NCBI GenBank assembly: GCA_020427005.1
Contig: JAGQOY010000056.1
Span: 1 to 36,250 of the forward strand
Direction: 5' to 3'
DNA from: Planctomycetales bacterium
GTDB taxonomy: Bacteria > Planctomycetota > Planctomycetia > Pirellulales > Pirellulaceae
DNA: 36,250 nucleotides
Under the pieces are notes generated by a model that saw nothing but the letters and a program-made list of their open reading frames with translations, searched no databases and was not told the origin of the DNA. Below are positions 35,601 to 36,250 of the stretch, one piece after another. Within the stretch, counting starts at the first letter, position 1; every line of letters starts with the position of its first letter. The position numbers and the translations under genes were made by a program.

Positions 35601-35826
35601 CATCATTGGTGCGCAAAAGATTGCCAAGGTGACGATCATCAAGGATGACATCGAAGTCTATAGCATGGAACCAAACGAAAAGGATGTTCAATTCCAATGG
35701 ACAGATCCTAGTGTGACTCGCGGTGAAACAAGCTACTACTATGTAAGAGGCGAACAAGTTCCAGACTTGGATGGAACCGCAGGCGAACTTGTCTGGGCCT
35801 CTCCCATGTGGATTCTCGTGAAGTGA
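32638..35826 (+). CDS. Secreted beta-propeller plus PHP-like (DUF3604/CehA-type) protein
   Basis: A 1062-residue protein from ATG 32638, with a signal peptide (core LWLLVQLFACSSLEA). The N-terminal half contains about seven spaced copies of a D-x-x-G-x-x-W/A type element (near residues 188, 280, 337, 387, 438, 530 and 590), suggesting a seven-bladed propeller. After a charged linker (about 615-690) the PHP-like metallo-phosphoesterase domain begins with EFHRHTELSPDGGGDGG (H714, H716). It continues with MDWIGDGDHDYG, CASHTCATDMG, EIYQGDRNNYE and FQASSDHIST. These histidines and aspartates match the metal-binding residues of DUF3604/CehA-type enzymes. CehA itself hydrolyses carbaryl, but the native substrate of most family members is unknown. 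It may be co-transcribed with the HupE-type gene. Confidence 0.88.
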   Translation: MKITTSGFCKFGSFLWLLVQLFACSSLEANQTQTTGTESQRTTLRIRLGVKDRQPTDWNGKLVLPSGEIESLRGWRWTQDDSSEGGTWKIRTNRRAAQTAAERNRVAGGTQLPVNESGVLVTIVDCPAEEEIKIECDAAQASFKLADLGMGTSLELADGGIVVEQVPTVQGLAATTADEDYPAVAVGGDGTVACAYLSFTHGRDFQGARERVATPESEPITNESTPVRMIEQPGDFAYLAQPTGGEQIYLQLLKNGIWSEPVAVTDGKLELYRPAVAMAGDGRIWVFYSAHQDADENLDHGNWELMARSFASDGSVPSEPINISSTAGTDFMPAATCDSQGQVHVVWIGAREGNFHVFHAQQSGQGFSAPKRVSRFEGNEWEPAITSDSQGNVAIAWDTFDKGDYDVYVSTRGSGGEFSQPEAVAASLAFEVRPSITYDLKGRLWIAYEFSGDQWGKDFGALKKKGIPLYQTGRSLAVKVLDKNGQWYAAPDVMEAMPDARPGGARGGGNRQGNRTPITSIAPTYPKLACDSEGAIWLAFRGKPGENWRVNVGSVWFEYVTRLGDEGWSDATFLPHTNNILDNRPALARLGTGSMLAVFSGDGRGEGSSSGLDDVHLPGSSDDEPEPESLTTQTRRRRNQANQDDPNNNLRYAIMAAEQFKQPSGAPSLVPIQPEMAVAAAADIQREREDIQRMRDYRVELGNESLRIWRGEFHRHTELSPDGGGDGGLLDMWRYAIDAGGMDWIGDGDHDYGIGREYSWWTTQKAVTLFTLPERFVPVYSYERSVRYPEGHRNCMFAYRGVRSLPRLPLSSPDEHAAAPDTNMLYKYLHYFGGLCASHTCATDMGTDWRNNDPQVEPFVEIYQGDRNNYERPDSPRSAVTEAKLKQSTPAKESLGGWRPKGFVNLALLKGYRLAFQASSDHISTHLSYCNVLVTEPTREGILDAIRKRRVYGATDNIIADVRCQAGETTHFMGEEFTTDTAPTLAVHIIGAQKIAKVTIIKDDIEVYSMEPNEKDVQFQWTDPSVTRGETSYYYVRGEQVPDLDGTAGELVWASPMWILVK

Positions 35827-35958
35827 GCCGATTATTGAGGATAAGAATGGAAAATCTTGGTATGGCTAGGTCAGGCAATATTGAGTCAATCATATTGTTT
35901 CTCGTCTTGAAGGGGACATCCCGGGTATTGGGATAGTAAATCTCGCAGGATTACGCTT

Positions 35959-36219
35959 ATGCATGGACGTGCCCTAGCCATTGCCGCGATCGCCCTCCTC
36001 GTAGTGAGCACGTCAACCTATCGCGGCTTCTATCTCCTTGGCATGTGGGGAGGAATTGTATTGGCGGTCACGTCTATTTCGACATGCCATCTGTTAAGCA
36101 TTGCAATTTGGCGAAGGCTCCATTGGTTTGAACGCACGGTGGTTTATTCAGCGATTTTTGGATTGCTTGGATTGATACTTACACTCAGCATTATGCCCCA
36201 AGGCGAGCGGCAGAATTAA
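35959..36219 (+). CDS. Small membrane protein, unknown function
   Basis: An 86-residue protein with about three hydrophobic segments (residues 5-17, 28-52 and 60-80) and a short polar tail. AGGA lies about 9 nt before ATG 35959. I recognise no family. It follows the PHP-like gene by 132 bp on the same strand and could be the last gene of that unit or the start of one that continues beyond the window. Confidence 0.5.
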   Translation: MHGRALAIAAIALLVVSTSTYRGFYLLGMWGGIVLAVTSISTCHLLSIAIWRRLHWFERTVVYSAIFGLLGLILTLSIMPQGERQN

Positions 36220-36250
36220 ATCTACCAATCCTAACCCGAAGCGTAAGCGA

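Overview
The window is almost certainly from a planctomycete, most likely a member of the Pirellulaceae. The diagnostic genes are a secreted DUF1549/DUF1553 protein with an N-terminal planctomycete cytochrome c domain, a DUF1559 pseudopilin-like protein with an H-X9-DG C-terminus, a TIGR03009-type secreted protein, an exosortase of the planctomycete XrtU type, a dockerin-bearing surface protein and many small, loosely packed genes with moderate GC content. No rRNA operon, transposase, integrase or CRISPR array was recognised, and the window reads as ordinary chromosome rather than a mobile island.

Layout. 1-300: two copies of a 47-bp palindromic repeat, a pair of short palindromes, and tRNA-Gly(CCC) on the minus strand. 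301-881 has no convincing gene. 882-4954: a Tat-exported beta-propeller protein, an ICMT/PEMT-type membrane methyltransferase (minus), and an acidic dockerin protein. 5112-8277: a tightly coupled operon of OmpR-type regulator, histidine kinase and DUF1559 pseudopilin, with 4-nt overlaps at both junctions. 8460-9394: an SRPBCC protein and a small membrane protein. 9615-11276: a secreted FAD oxidoreductase (minus). 11631-11704: tRNA-His. 11947-12510: EfpL (YeiP-type EF-P paralogue), convergent with exosortase XrtU (12610-14466, minus) and, upstream of it, a coiled-coil lipoprotein (14834-16099, minus).

16560-21799 on the plus strand: RimI-like acetyltransferase, NUDIX hydrolase, the cytochrome/DUF1549/DUF1553 protein and the TIGR03009 protein. 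An SDR dehydrogenase (minus) then diverges from a soluble orphan histidine kinase (plus), followed by an MFS exporter whose stop codon overlaps that of a convergent membrane PAS histidine kinase. That kinase is translationally coupled to an upstream membrane-anchored di-haem cytochrome c peroxidase/MauG-like protein (27672-29033). 29494-31027 (minus) is an L-fucose-type sugar pair: an L-galactose/L-fucose dehydrogenase-like aldo/keto reductase and a FucU/RbsD mutarotase. The window closes with a HupE/UreJ-type membrane protein, a large secreted beta-propeller plus PHP-like (DUF3604/CehA-type) protein and a small membrane protein.

The most noteworthy systems are the peroxidase-kinase pair, which looks like a haem-based envelope sensing module, and the regulator-kinase-pseudopilin operon. 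All functional statements come from reading motifs by eye. No database search was run.
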